DNA of 64,000 nt, from contig CAJPQT010000012.1 of NCBI GenBank assembly GCA_905372865.1, positions 14,511 to 78,510 on the forward strand, in the 5' to 3' direction. Under the pieces are notes generated by a model. That model was not told where the DNA came from and did not search any database. It saw only the letters and a list, made by a program, of their open reading frames with translations. Every line of letters starts with the position of its first letter. Within the stretch, counting starts at the first letter, position 1. This DNA comes from an uncultured Centipeda sp. (GTDB lineage: Bacteria; Bacillota; Negativicutes; Selenomonadales; Selenomonadaceae). Shown here piece by piece: positions 50,488 to 59,398 of this stretch. The translations under genes were made by a program, and so were the position numbers.

Positions 50488-51234
50488 GTGACGACATTTC
50501 GTCGGATTCTCGCTGTGGGTGATATTCACGGGAATGCAGATCAGCTGCGCGTCCTTTGGAGGAAGGTCGCCTTTGATGAGCGTACGGATCTGCTCGTCTT
50601 TCTCGGCGACTATATTGATCGCGGCGCGGCCCCCGTGGATGTGCTGCGCTTCGTGCGTATGCAGGTGGAGCGCTATGAGAACGTGCACGCGCTCTGCGGC
50701 AATCACGAGGCGATGATGCTCGGCTACCTGCGGGAATACGGACTGGGGCGGACGCTCCGCGGACACTTTGACATCTGGCTGATGAACGGCGGCAAGGTGA
50801 CAAAGAAACAGCTCGCTGCACTCCCCGCGGAGGAGGCGGAGGAGCTCCTTGCATTCGTCAAGGCACGCCCGCTCTACTTTCGTACGACGCACGGCGCGCA
50901 AAGCATTCTCTTCGTCCATGCGGGCATCCATCCGAGGCGGAAGAAACAGTCGAACCACGATCTGCTTTGGATTCGTGAGGAATTCTTTGACAACTATGAT
51001 GGAACAGAGCTTGTCGTTGTTGGGCACACGCCAACGCAGTCCATCGGCGGGCATGATATGAGCCGCAATGTGCCGCTCTTTCTCCCGAACAACATCATTG
51101 CCTGTGATACGGGCTCGTTCCTCCCGCACGGGCGAATCAGCTGCGTGGATGTCGCGCACTATCTCGATCTGCGCACGAAGGGGCGGCCCCTGACGGAAAC
51201 GGAGCTTGCCTCCTGCTATATACAGTCTGCATGA
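50488..51234 (+). CDS. PPP-family metallophosphatase
   Basis: A 248-residue phosphatase with the standard PPP motifs: GDIHGN, GDYIDRG, GNHE, then FVHAGIHP and VVVGHTPTQ, which hold the two metals. It could cut phosphoproteins or dinucleoside polyphosphates (PrpE/ApaH-like); sequence does not decide. The start is GTG at 50488 after AAAGGAGGGG. A shrunken foldback repeat sits in its leader. The next gene is a second metallophosphoesterase of another type. Confidence 0.87.
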   Translation: MTTFRRILAVGDIHGNADQLRVLWRKVAFDERTDLLVFLGDYIDRGAAPVDVLRFVRMQVERYENVHALCGNHEAMMLGYLREYGLGRTLRGHFDIWLMNGGKVTKKQLAALPAEEAEELLAFVKARPLYFRTTHGAQSILFVHAGIHPRRKKQSNHDLLWIREEFFDNYDGTELVVVGHTPTQSIGGHDMSRNVPLFLPNNIIACDTGSFLPHGRISCVDVAHYLDLRTKGRPLTETELASCYIQSA

Positions 51235-51312
51235 GGAACGGACAGAAAATTGGACGCAGAACATACACTGAGGGGCATGATACGACGGTCTGGAACGAGG
51301 GAATAGAAACGA

Positions 51313-52626
51313 ATGAACAATCAACAGAAGATGAATCGCCGCCGCTTTATCAAGATGTCTGCGGCGGCAGGCGTGCTCGCTGCGGGCGGGGCAGCGCTCT
51401 GGAAGCTCGGTGCGGTGCGCCTGTTTCGCGATACGGCGCTGCAGCAGTTCCCCGGCGTACTCTATGTCGAGCGGCTGCGGCAGGTCGTCGCGGCCGACAG
51501 CGGACGTGCGCGCGTCCTCATGTGGGAGGGGTCCTCGCCTGCAGAGCGTCCTACGGTTGAAGTGCGGCTGCAGGGGGAGGAAAATGTAATGCGCCGCTAT
51601 CCTGCGGCGGATGACCGCTTTACGGATGACGGCAGTGAGGTGTATCAGTACACGGCTGAGCTTGAGCAGCTGATGCCGGGTACGAAATACCAGTACCGCA
51701 TTACGGCGGGGGAGGCGGCGACGGATTGGCAGATGCTCTATACGCCGACCGCCGACGAACCCTATAAAATCCTGATCTTTCCGGATGCGCAGTCGAGCGA
51801 CTATGCGGACTGGAAGGAGCTCGCGCATCTCGCGTGGGCGCGCAATACGGACGCGCAGTTCTTTGTCTGCATGGGCGACCTCGTGGACAACGGCGAGGAC
51901 CGGCTGCAGTGGACGGAGTTCTTCGGCGGGGTCAAGGAAATGCAGCGCTCTATTCCAGTGGCACCTGTCATGGGCAATCATGAGACGTACAACCGCGACT
52001 GGAAGGTGCGTCTGCCCGAGGCATATCTGCACTATTTCAAGACACCGAGCAACGGGAGCAAGGCGTTTGATCGTTACTACTACTCCTTTGATTACGGCGA
52101 TGTGCACTACATCGTACTCTGCACGCAGCAGAAAGAAATCGACGCATTCAAGAGCGGTCTGGTCGAAGAACAGCTCGCGTGGATCCGCCGTGACCTGAAG
52201 GCGCACCGAAAGCGTTGGAACGTTGTCCTCATGCACAAGGATGTCCTGCAATATCGGATCAATGGCCGTCCCGAGCGGGAGGAGGGCATCGACGAGGAGA
52301 ATGGGCGGGTGTGGATGCCCGTCTTTGATGAGCTCGCAATTGATGTTGTGTTCACGGCACATCTGCACACCTATCGGAACCGCGGGCACCTTTATCATTT
52401 TGCAAAAACGCCCGACAAGAAAGGCCCGCTCTACATCCTCACGGGTGTTGCGGGCAACGTGCGCTATCCGAATCTCTGGATTGACCATGCCTTCGACGAG
52501 GTGACACTGCCGCAGCCGGAGACGGACAACTACCTCACGATGACGGTGACGCACGACACTTTCGAGATCGCATGCTTCCTGCCCGACGGCACGGAGATGG
52601 ATCGCGTGCGTGTGACGAAGCGATAG
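51313..52626 (+). CDS. Tat-exported metallophosphoesterase (purple acid phosphatase-like)
   Basis: The 437-residue protein has a twin-arginine signal (RRRFIKMSAAAGVLAAGGAA), an N-terminal fibronectin-like domain and a calcineurin-type phosphoesterase with CMGDLVDN, VMGNHETYN, LMHKDVL and FTAHLHTYRN. It resembles purple acid phosphatases and probably acts in the periplasm on organic phosphates. The ATG at 51313 is kept, though 51331 is possible. The end overlaps the antisense toxin-like frame at 52530-52811. Confidence 0.85.
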   Translation: MNNQQKMNRRRFIKMSAAAGVLAAGGAALWKLGAVRLFRDTALQQFPGVLYVERLRQVVAADSGRARVLMWEGSSPAERPTVEVRLQGEENVMRRYPAADDRFTDDGSEVYQYTAELEQLMPGTKYQYRITAGEAATDWQMLYTPTADEPYKILIFPDAQSSDYADWKELAHLAWARNTDAQFFVCMGDLVDNGEDRLQWTEFFGGVKEMQRSIPVAPVMGNHETYNRDWKVRLPEAYLHYFKTPSNGSKAFDRYYYSFDYGDVHYIVLCTQQKEIDAFKSGLVEEQLAWIRRDLKAHRKRWNVVLMHKDVLQYRINGRPEREEGIDEENGRVWMPVFDELAIDVVFTAHLHTYRNRGHLYHFAKTPDKKGPLYILTGVAGNVRYPNLWIDHAFDEVTLPQPETDNYLTMTVTHDTFEIACFLPDGTEMDRVRVTKR

Positions 52627-52811
52627 TACTTGAAAAGATTTGTGCTCTGTTGTATCATACGCATAGAAAAAGGTGCTGTCGTGTAAACGGTCAGCCCTCT
52701 CATATTGGGATATGTAACCCGCTTAAGTTCGTTGCTTGGGGCGGGTTGCTTTTTTGTTAGAAGCAACACTAGAACGATTAGCGGTAACAGAGTTATGTTC
52801 GTTTCGTTCAT
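52530..52811 (-). CDS. Small hydrophobic type I toxin-like protein, copy 2
   Basis: The ATG at 52811 follows GAGGTGA. The first 20 or so residues are one membrane segment (NITLLPLIVLVLLLTKKQPA) with a basic tail, as in copy 1. The open frame then runs on for 94 residues, antisense to the RNA and the end of the phosphatase gene; that part may not matter or the true product may be shorter. The tail residues KKQPAPSNELKR lie in the antitoxin's terminator. Confidence 0.5.
   Translation of the reverse strand: MNETNITLLPLIVLVLLLTKKQPAPSNELKRVTYPNMRGLTVYTTAPFSMRMIQQSTNLFKYYRFVTRTRSISVPSGRKHAISKVSCVTVIVR
52630..52658 (+). promoter_or_regulatory. Promoter of antitoxin-like RNA 2
   Basis: TTGAAA (52630-52635), a 17-base spacer and TATCAT (52653-52658), just after the phosphatase stop. 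Same geometry as copy 1. Confidence 0.65.
52665..52756 (+). ncRNA. Antitoxin-like antisense RNA, copy 2
   Basis: A transcript of about 92 nt would end at the hairpin AACCCGC/GCGGGTT (52716-52722 with 52741-52747) followed by six T. Its 5' part matches copy 1 (GCATAGA, GGTG-TGTC, TAAACGGTCAGCCC). It is antisense to the tail of the toxin-like frame. No reading frame. Confidence 0.6.
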
Positions 52812-52884
52812 CGTCAATCACCTCATTTCGAGGCCGTGATTGACCGTCCACCGAATAGATAACACCAACGACGGTATAATTATG

Positions 52885-52912
52885 AGACAGTCTGCGTGCT
52901 GTCTTTTTTTGT
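52885..52912 (+). terminator. Hairpin before bioY
   Basis: AGACAG and CTGTCT form a 6-bp stem followed by seven T. It insulates the biotin genes from the toxin-like locus. Confidence 0.55.
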
Positions 52913-52948
52913 GCGAAAATATTCGTAAACCGAAAGGAAATAAATTGG

Positions 52949-52977
52949 TTGACAGTAAAACACGAAACGTGTATGAT
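52949..52977 (+). promoter_or_regulatory. bioY promoter with embedded inverted repeat
   Basis: TTGACA (52949-52954), a 17-base spacer and TATGAT (52972-52977). ACACG-AAA-CGTGT (52960-52972) lies in the spacer and is a likely operator. Confidence 0.65.
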
Positions 52978-53026
52978 AAAGCAAGTTTATTTCACCGATA
53001 AATACGCTTGGAGGTATCTGAACATT

Positions 53027-53563
53027 ATGAAGCTACGAGAAATAATCCTTTGCGGCTTATTCATCGCACTCGTTGCGGTCGGCGCATTCGTCCGCATACC
53101 CGTCGGGACGGATGTCTACACGCTCCAGTTTCTCTTTACGCTGCTCGCGGGTCTGATGCTCGGCGCACGACTTGGGGCACTTGCGGTTGGGACGTATGTG
53201 CTGATGGGACTGGTCGGGATTCCGGTCTTTGCCTCGGGCGGCGGTCCCTCCTATGTGCTTCAGCCGACGTTCGGCTATCTCGTGGGCTTCATTGTACAGG
53301 GCTGGGTGACGGGCGCATTCGTCCGCACGGGCGCACCGACCTTCCGCCGCGCACTCGCCGCGTGCCTTTTGGGCATGGTGGTGGTCTATGTCTTCGGCAT
53401 CTCGTATTTCTACTTTGCGTCGAACTATATCATCGACGCGCCGATCGGCTTCTGGGTGGCGATCTGGTACTGCGGCGTGCTGCAGGTTCTGCCCGACTTC
53501 CTGCTCTGCGTGGCGGCGGCGTACATCGGCGTACGGACACAGCGGGCAGGGCTGTGGCTGTAA
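53027..53563 (+). CDS. bioY: Biotin transporter substrate-binding subunit
   Basis: The 178-residue protein has five to six membrane segments and the BioY pattern ALVAVGAFVRIPVG, GLMLGARLGALAVGTYVLMG and GGPSYVLQPTFGYLVGF. It is the substrate-binding (S) part of an energy-coupling-factor uptake system for biotin; no EcfAT genes are here. The ATG at 53027 follows GGAGG. It heads the bioY-bioD-bioA unit. Confidence 0.93.
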   Translation: MKLREIILCGLFIALVAVGAFVRIPVGTDVYTLQFLFTLLAGLMLGARLGALAVGTYVLMGLVGIPVFASGGGPSYVLQPTFGYLVGFIVQGWVTGAFVRTGAPTFRRALAACLLGMVVVYVFGISYFYFASNYIIDAPIGFWVAIWYCGVLQVLPDFLLCVAAAYIGVRTQRAGLWL

Positions 53564-53641
53564 TGGGGCGGGCTCGCTCAGTAGCACGACAGCATATCGC
53601 ACAAGCTACATAGGTCAGCAGAAAGGAAGTTCATTGACGGC

Positions 53642-54322
53642 ATGGGCAAGGCATTATTTATAACAGGAACAGGAACGGACATCGGCAAGACCTACGTCAC
53701 GGGGCTGATTGTGAAAAAACTCGTGGATGCGGGGCTGCGTGCGGGCTACTACAAGGCGGCGCTCTCGGGTGCGGAGGTCGCCGCCGACGGTACGCTGCTC
53801 CCGGGCGACGTGCTTCATGTTGCACGTGTCGCGGGTCTTGCGGCGGAGGATGCCACCGTCTCCTACATCTACCGCGATGCCGTATCACCCCATCTCGCCG
53901 CACAGATCGAGGACTGTCCGATGGATTTTGACAAGGTGGAGCAGGACTACCATGCAGCGAAGGGGCGCACGGACTATCTGACGGTGGAGGGGAGCGGCGG
54001 CATCATCTGCCCCCTGCGCTGGGACGACACGGAGCACGTCATTCTGGACGATCTTGTATTGCAGCTCGGGCTCTCTGCACTCGTCGTCGCGGATGCAGGG
54101 CTTGGCACGATCAATGCGGCTGTGCTGACGGCAGAGCATCTGAAGATGCGCGGCATTCCGCTGAAGGGCTTCATCTTCAACAATTGGACGGGCGGCACGA
54201 TGCAGGAGGACAACGTAACGATGGTTGAGGCACTGACGGGGACGCACGTGCTTGCCTGTGTAGAGCACGACGCTGCGGAGCTGCCGATGGCGGCGGATGC
54301 ACTCGCCGCACTGTATCAATAA
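53642..54322 (+). CDS. bioD: Dethiobiotin synthetase
   Basis: A 226-residue enzyme with the GTGTDIGKT phosphate loop at the N-terminus and GSGGIICPL near residue 118. It closes the ureido ring of dethiobiotin with ATP and CO2. It lies 78 bases after bioY and 21 before bioA. bioB, bioF, bioC and bioH are not in the window. Confidence 0.95.
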   Translation: MGKALFITGTGTDIGKTYVTGLIVKKLVDAGLRAGYYKAALSGAEVAADGTLLPGDVLHVARVAGLAAEDATVSYIYRDAVSPHLAAQIEDCPMDFDKVEQDYHAAKGRTDYLTVEGSGGIICPLRWDDTEHVILDDLVLQLGLSALVVADAGLGTINAAVLTAEHLKMRGIPLKGFIFNNWTGGTMQEDNVTMVEALTGTHVLACVEHDAAELPMAADALAALYQ

Positions 54323-54343
54323 AGGAGAGAGAAGGAGAGCATT

Positions 54344-55690
54344 ATGCCGACGATTGAGGAGCGCGACCTGCGCCATATTTGGCATCCCTGTGCGCAGATG
54401 AAGGACTACGAGGACTTGCCGCCGATGGTGATCGACCGTGCAAAGGGGGCATGGCTCTACGATGTGCACGGGCATTCCTATCTCGACATCGTGAGTTCGT
54501 GGTGGGCGAACCTCCTTGGGCATGCGAACGAAAAGATCAACGCACGGATCAAGGCACAGCTCGACCGCCTCGAGCACGTCATCTTTGCGAATTTCTCGCA
54601 TCGCCCCGCGATTGAGCTCGCGGAGCGGCTTGCCGCGCTTGTACCCGAGGGGCTGACGAAGTTCCACTTCAACGACAACGGCTCCTCGGCGGTCGAGGCG
54701 GCGCTCAAGATGGCGTTCCAATACTGTCACCAGACGGGGCGTACGGAAAAGACACGCTTTATGTGCCTCTCGGAGGGGTACCACGGCGAGACTATCGGCG
54801 CACTCTCGGTCGGGAGCATGGATCTCTTCGCCAAGATGTATCAGCCGATGATGATGGACAACATCCACATTGAGGCGCCCGACTGCTATCGCTGCCCGTA
54901 CGGGAAACAGCGCGAGAGCTGCGCGTGTGAGTGTTTCGTCCATGCGGAGCGTGCCTTTGCTGAGCACGGGCATGAGACAGCGGCGATGATCGTCGAGCCG
55001 CTGCTCCAAGGGAGTGCGGGCATGCGCATCTACCCCGAGGCGTATCTCCGAAAGCTGCGTGCCCTCTGCGACGCGCACGATGTTCTCCTCATTGCGGACG
55101 AGATTGCGACGGGCTTCGGGCGTACGGGACAGCTTTTCGCGTGTGAACGCGCAGGCATTACCCCCGACCTCATGTGCCTCTCGAAAGGTCTGACGGGCGG
55201 CTATCTGCCGATGTCGATCACCGTTGTGAAAGAAAAAATCTATGAGGCATTCTATGCCGATTGGAGCGAGGGCAAGGCGTTTATGCACTCTCATACGTAT
55301 GCAGGCAACCCGCTCGGCTGTGCGGCGGCACTCGCTGTGCTTGACATCCTCGACGAGGAGAATGTGTTGGAGCAGGCGGAGAATACTGCCGCATGGCTGA
55401 CAGAGCGCATGACGGATGCCTTCGGTGCGCACCCGCATGTCGGTGAGATCCGCCATATCGGACTGATTCACGCCGTCGAGCTCGTCGAGGATCGCGCGGA
55501 GAAGCGCTCCTTTGCCGGTAAGAAACGCCTTGGTTACGCGATCTATCGCCGTGCGCTGCAGCACGGGCTGCTCCTGCGTCCGCTCGGCGATGTGCTCTAC
55601 TTCAATCCGCCGCTCAACATCGAAAAGGCTGACCTCGAAATCGCCATCGAACGCATGAAGTTCGCGATGGATGAGGTGCTCGGCGCATAA
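54344..55690 (+). CDS. bioA: Adenosylmethionine-8-amino-7-oxononanoate aminotransferase
   Basis: The 448-residue PLP enzyme has DEIATGFGRTGQLF and the lysine segment CLSKGLTGGYLPMS, together with the HIWHPCAQMKDYE start typical of BioA. It makes 7,8-diaminononanoate using SAM as amino donor. It is the third gene of the biotin unit and ends at a strong terminator. Confidence 0.95.
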   Translation: MPTIEERDLRHIWHPCAQMKDYEDLPPMVIDRAKGAWLYDVHGHSYLDIVSSWWANLLGHANEKINARIKAQLDRLEHVIFANFSHRPAIELAERLAALVPEGLTKFHFNDNGSSAVEAALKMAFQYCHQTGRTEKTRFMCLSEGYHGETIGALSVGSMDLFAKMYQPMMMDNIHIEAPDCYRCPYGKQRESCACECFVHAERAFAEHGHETAAMIVEPLLQGSAGMRIYPEAYLRKLRALCDAHDVLLIADEIATGFGRTGQLFACERAGITPDLMCLSKGLTGGYLPMSITVVKEKIYEAFYADWSEGKAFMHSHTYAGNPLGCAAALAVLDILDEENVLEQAENTAAWLTERMTDAFGAHPHVGEIRHIGLIHAVELVEDRAEKRSFAGKKRLGYAIYRRALQHGLLLRPLGDVLYFNPPLNIEKADLEIAIERMKFAMDEVLGA

Positions 55691-55704
55691 TACGGCATGA
55701 ACAA

Positions 55705-55731
55705 AGAGACGTCCGACGGGACGTTTCTTTT
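55705..55731 (+). terminator. Terminator of the biotin operon
   Basis: About a 10-bp stem around the core ACGTCC-GACG-GGACGT, with one G-U pair, is followed by a T-rich run. Confidence 0.8.
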
Positions 55732-55771
55732 CATTTGCAATGATTTGATGAAAACCTGCGCTGGGTGGTGA

Positions 55772-55800
55772 TTGAACGAAACGCGCTTCAATGGTATAAT
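55772..55800 (+). promoter_or_regulatory. Promoter of the DUF2939-like gene
   Basis: TTGAAC (55772-55777), a 17-base spacer and TATAAT (55795-55800). Confidence 0.65.
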
Positions 55801-55831
55801 GACAGAGATTTGCGTAAAGGGAGGTGCGGCG

Positions 55832-56932
55832 ATGCCGATGGATGAGTTTGCGTGGCGTGTGCGGCTGGCACGCCGCCGCAGGGCGCATGCGAGAAAGTTT
55901 AAGATAGCGGCGGGGCTGATCGTTCTGACGCTGATGGTATTCGCATGGTACTTTGCCTATTACATCCAGCGCCCTGAATATGCGCTCGCACAGGCAGCGG
56001 AAGCACTCGCACAGCATGATCTGGCGACTTTTCAGCGCCGTGTAGACGTTGCAGCGGTTGCGGATGCCGGATACGATGATCTCACCTATGTGCTCTTTGC
56101 ACGCGACACCAGTCTCAAGGAAGCCGAACGGAACTCCTCCGGCAAGTTTTATCAAAATATTAAGGGCAGTGTTGTGACCGGGCTCGTGCGCACGATCGAG
56201 CATGCTGTCCAAAACGCAGTGTGGGAAGAGCCGGAAGGGGTAGATGATCTCAAGGGGCGTCAGCTCGGCATAGATTTTGAGTATCTGATGGAGTGCAGCC
56301 ATCTGAGAGACACAGATATCGTCCGTATTGGAGCGGTTACACGCGATGGAAGCGGTGCTATGGCGGTGCTCACCGTGCTGGATGAGGGGACGGGACTTGA
56401 GTTCCCCCTGCAGCTGCGTATGGAAAAGGGCGAGATGGGGTGGCAAATTGTGCGCGTGGCAAATTACCGTGCCTATCTCGAGGCGGTTCAGACAGCGGCG
56501 GCGAGCGACCTCACACGTTACATTGAGGCAACGCGTCCCATCGTCGACCGTTATAACGGCGTTTTTCGCAACACGCAGTACGAGTTCCTCTATCTGACGG
56601 AGACTGCGTGGGGAACCTATACGATCGAGCATCGCAGGGCACTCATTCGCCTGCTGCAGGATGATATGATCCCCGTGCTCAAAAAATATCAGCGCGACCT
56701 GGACGCTGTGGAGGTCCCGCGCGGGGCGGCATATCTCGCCGGCCAACGAAAGGCGGCAACAGAGGCATCCATCGCTGCCTATGAGAGCTTTGTCAAGGGG
56801 CTTGACAGCGGGATGCCTGAGGACTTTGCACGCGCCGAGACCCTGCATAAAAAGGCCCTCACCTACGATCTGCGCGTCGGTGATATGATCCGGCGCAGGG
56901 CGGTGAGTGCAGAGACACCTGCGACACCGTGA
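55832..56932 (+). CDS. Membrane-anchored DUF2939-like protein
   Basis: A 366-residue protein with a basic N-terminus, one membrane helix (about residues 25-45, IAAGLIVLTLMVFAWYFAYY) and a long soluble part. The segment RPEYALAQAAEALAQHDL, then FQRRVDVAAVADAGYDDLT resembles the DUF2939 family. It probably sits in the inner membrane with its body in the periplasm. Function unknown. The ATG at 55832 follows GGGAGGTG. It stands alone between two terminators. Confidence 0.65.
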   Translation: MPMDEFAWRVRLARRRRAHARKFKIAAGLIVLTLMVFAWYFAYYIQRPEYALAQAAEALAQHDLATFQRRVDVAAVADAGYDDLTYVLFARDTSLKEAERNSSGKFYQNIKGSVVTGLVRTIEHAVQNAVWEEPEGVDDLKGRQLGIDFEYLMECSHLRDTDIVRIGAVTRDGSGAMAVLTVLDEGTGLEFPLQLRMEKGEMGWQIVRVANYRAYLEAVQTAAASDLTRYIEATRPIVDRYNGVFRNTQYEFLYLTETAWGTYTIEHRRALIRLLQDDMIPVLKKYQRDLDAVEVPRGAAYLAGQRKAATEASIAAYESFVKGLDSGMPEDFARAETLHKKALTYDLRVGDMIRRRAVSAETPATP

Positions 56933-56947
56933 GAACTGCATACAGAA

Positions 56948-56985
56948 AAGGTCTTACCATACACGGCTGTGTGTGATAAGACCTT
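56948..56985. terminator. Bidirectional terminator
   Basis: A stem of 9 bp (56948-56956 with 56977-56985), extended by further pairs inward, lies between the converging DUF2939-like and MATE genes. Confidence 0.75.
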
Positions 56986-56987
56986 CT

Positions 56988-58463
56988 TTATGCGGTGGGC
57001 ATCTGATCTTTGCGCCGCAGTGCTTTGCGGCAGCCGACCCACAGCAGCGCTGCCATGACAAAGAAGCTGGCGCTGTAGGCGCTATAGACGATGTACATGG
57101 AGTGGATGCCGACGATGTCCCACACATAGCACCACGCAACGCGGAAGACGCAGTAGGCGGCGAGCGCGGTCACCATGGGATAGAGCGTGTCGCCGAGCCC
57201 TCGGATCGCACCGATGTAGATCTGGTTGATCCCGTAGAGCCAGTAGAACGGGAAGGTGCAGTAGATGGCATCCAGCGCATTTTCCATGACGGCGGAATCG
57301 TCGGTAAAGAGGGGGATGAGTGCGGGCGCAGCAACACCCGCGACGAGTGCCATACCCATTGCCCCGCCCGCCGCGAGCCGCAGGCTCACGCGAAGTCCCG
57401 TCCGCACGCGTGCGAGGTCATGTGCACCGACGTTTTGCCCGATGAAGCTCGTGAGTGCAATGCCGAACGCAAACAGCGGATAGTAGAGGAAGCCCTCGAC
57501 GCGTGCATAGACCGTTATACCCGCCATCGCCGCATAGCCGAACGAGTTGATGTACGTCTGGATGACGAGGGAGGAGATGCTCATAAAGACCGCTTGCAGT
57601 CCTGCAGGAATGCTTGTGCCGAGGATGGGCAGGAGATGATGTGGGGCGAAGAAGGGACGGGAGAGCCGCAGCTCCCACGCACCGTGGAGGTGGAGGAGCT
57701 TGCGCAGGGAAAGCAGTGCCGCTGCTGTCTGTGCGATGACGGTTGCGGCTGCCGCCCCTCTGATGCCGAGGGGAATGACGATCAGCAGCAGAATATCGAG
57801 TGCGATGTTGAGCGCGACGGCGGCGGCAAGATAGTGCAGTGCACTTGTCGTATTGCCGAGGGCGCGCAGGATCGCACTTGCCGTGTTGTAGAGCAGCTGT
57901 GCGAGTATGCCGAGAAGTGTGACACGCAGGTAGAGGACTGCCGTCGGGATGAGATCGGCGGGGGTGGCGAGCGCCGCGAGCAGCTGCTCAGTCAGGACAA
58001 TGCCCGCCGCTGTAAAAAGTATCGCGAATGTGACGACGGTGACGAAGATGCTCTGTACGAGCGCACTCAGACGTGTATACTCCTTTTCTCCATAGAGATG
58101 GGAGACGAGGACGCTGAGCCCCGCCGAGAACCCGATGAAGAAATTGACGATGACGGAGAGGATGAGGCTCGCCGTACCGACGGCGGCAAGTGCCTGTGCA
58201 CCGAGCACCTGTCCGACGAGCGCCGTGTCCGCGATGGTGTAGAACTGCTGCAGGAGCTGTGAGAGAAGGATGGGCAGCATGAAGACGAGCAGCTGGCGCA
58301 GGATCGCCCCGCGTGTAAAGTCCTGCTGGTCGGCGCTGTGGAAGAGCAGGACGTGGAGATGGTGCAGGTTGTGATGCAGAAAGTCATAGGTGAGCGGGTT
58401 GCGTATGCCGTAGATGCGTTCACGGCGCTTGAAGGCGCGGAGTTTGCTGAGAATTTTGTCCAT
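56988..58463 (-). CDS. MATE family multidrug/sodium antiporter 2
   Basis: A 491-residue MATE protein with twelve membrane segments, longer than usual at the N-terminus, where a charged, His-rich tail of about 55 residues precedes the first helix (MLPILLSQLLQQFYTIADTALVGQ). The ATG at 58463 has no Shine-Dalgarno site, but a -10-like TAAAAT lies only 8 bases upstream, and TTTGCA 17 bases before that, so the message may be leaderless. Substrate unknown. Confidence 0.85.
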   Translation of the reverse strand: MDKILSKLRAFKRRERIYGIRNPLTYDFLHHNLHHLHVLLFHSADQQDFTRGAILRQLLVFMLPILLSQLLQQFYTIADTALVGQVLGAQALAAVGTASLILSVIVNFFIGFSAGLSVLVSHLYGEKEYTRLSALVQSIFVTVVTFAILFTAAGIVLTEQLLAALATPADLIPTAVLYLRVTLLGILAQLLYNTASAILRALGNTTSALHYLAAAVALNIALDILLLIVIPLGIRGAAAATVIAQTAAALLSLRKLLHLHGAWELRLSRPFFAPHHLLPILGTSIPAGLQAVFMSISSLVIQTYINSFGYAAMAGITVYARVEGFLYYPLFAFGIALTSFIGQNVGAHDLARVRTGLRVSLRLAAGGAMGMALVAGVAAPALIPLFTDDSAVMENALDAIYCTFPFYWLYGINQIYIGAIRGLGDTLYPMVTALAAYCVFRVAWCYVWDIVGIHSMYIVYSAYSASFFVMAALLWVGCRKALRRKDQMPTA

Positions 58464-58505
58464 AATGAGATATTTTATCATATAGCGGCGTATATGCAAA
58501 TAAAA

Positions 58506-58531
58506 ACAGGAGAACCGCATGGTTCTCCTGT
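58506..58531 (-). terminator. Terminator of metQ
   Basis: A perfect 11-bp stem (58506-58516 with 58521-58531, loop GCAT) is followed on the minus strand by five T. Confidence 0.85.
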
Positions 58532-58549
58532 GTGTTGTTGCGGACATCC

Positions 58550-59362
58550 TCAGAATGCGGGGATGATCGCGCCCTTGTACTTCTCGTTGATGAAGTTCTT
58601 GACCGCCTCGGAGTGGAGTGCCTTCATGAGCGCCTGAATCTCGGGGCGGTTCTCATCGCCCTGACGGACAACGAGGATGTTGACGTACGGGGAGGTCTTA
58701 TCCTCCATGAAGAGTGCATCGCGCGTCGGAACGAGATCCGCCTGCATTGCCCAGTTCGTGTTGATGACGGAGATATCCACATCATCAAGCGTGCGCGGCA
58801 GCTGCGGTGCCTCGATCTCCTTGAAGCTCAGATGCTTCGGATTGTCCACGACATCCTGTACGGTCGCGGCCGCACCGACACCGTCCTTCAGCTTCAGAAG
58901 GCCTGCACGCTCGAGGAGGAGCAGAGCGCGTCCGCCGTTTGTCGGGTCGCTCGGAATGGAGACCTGTGCACCGTCCTTGACCTCGTTGATGTTCTTGATC
59001 TTGTGTGAGTAGATGCCCATCGGCTCGACGTGGACACCGAGGACGTTCGCGAGCTTCAGCTCGGGATGCTCGGTGACGAAGTTCTTGAGATACGGCTCAT
59101 GCTGGAAGAAGTTTGCGTCGATCTCCTTGTCGTTCGTCGCAAGGTTTGGCTGCACATAGTCGTTGAACTCAACGATCTCGAGCTTTATGCCGTCCTTTTC
59201 GAGCTCGGGCTTTACGATCTCGAGGATTTCGGCGTGGGGCACGGGAGAGGCACCGACTTTAATGACCTTCTCCGACTTTGCACTGCTGTTGTCCGCGCCG
59301 CCGCCGCAGCCGATGAGAGCAAGCGTGCTCAGAGCGAGGACAAGGGTGAGTAGTTTTTTCAT
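58550..59362 (-). CDS. metQ: Methionine ABC transporter substrate-binding lipoprotein
   Basis: The 270-residue protein has a lipobox (LALIGC, Cys19) and the NlpA/MetQ domain: VGASPVPHAEILE, the Asn/Asp-rich FNDYVQPN, then FFQHEPYLK, and SIPSDPTNGGRALLLL. It binds methionine at the outside of the inner membrane for MetNI. The ATG at 59362 follows AAGGAGG. It is separated from metI by a foldback repeat of about 140 bp, so part of its mRNA may be processed or separately controlled. Confidence 0.93.
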   Translation of the reverse strand: MKKLLTLVLALSTLALIGCGGGADNSSAKSEKVIKVGASPVPHAEILEIVKPELEKDGIKLEIVEFNDYVQPNLATNDKEIDANFFQHEPYLKNFVTEHPELKLANVLGVHVEPMGIYSHKIKNINEVKDGAQVSIPSDPTNGGRALLLLERAGLLKLKDGVGAAATVQDVVDNPKHLSFKEIEAPQLPRTLDDVDISVINTNWAMQADLVPTRDALFMEDKTSPYVNILVVRQGDENRPEIQALMKALHSEAVKNFINEKYKGAIIPAF

Positions 59363-59398
59363 AAGAACCTCCTTGATGTTCGTCGTATGATGTCCCAT

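Noticed and set aside
50461..52554. A 697-codon open frame on the minus strand
   Set aside because: Antisense shadow of the two metallophosphoesterase genes; no ribosome site and no recognisable domain.
53885..56941. A 1018-codon open frame on the minus strand
   Set aside because: It lies opposite bioD, bioA and the DUF2939-like gene, is rich in Arg/His/Cys without any family pattern, and arises from GC-rich third positions in the true genes.
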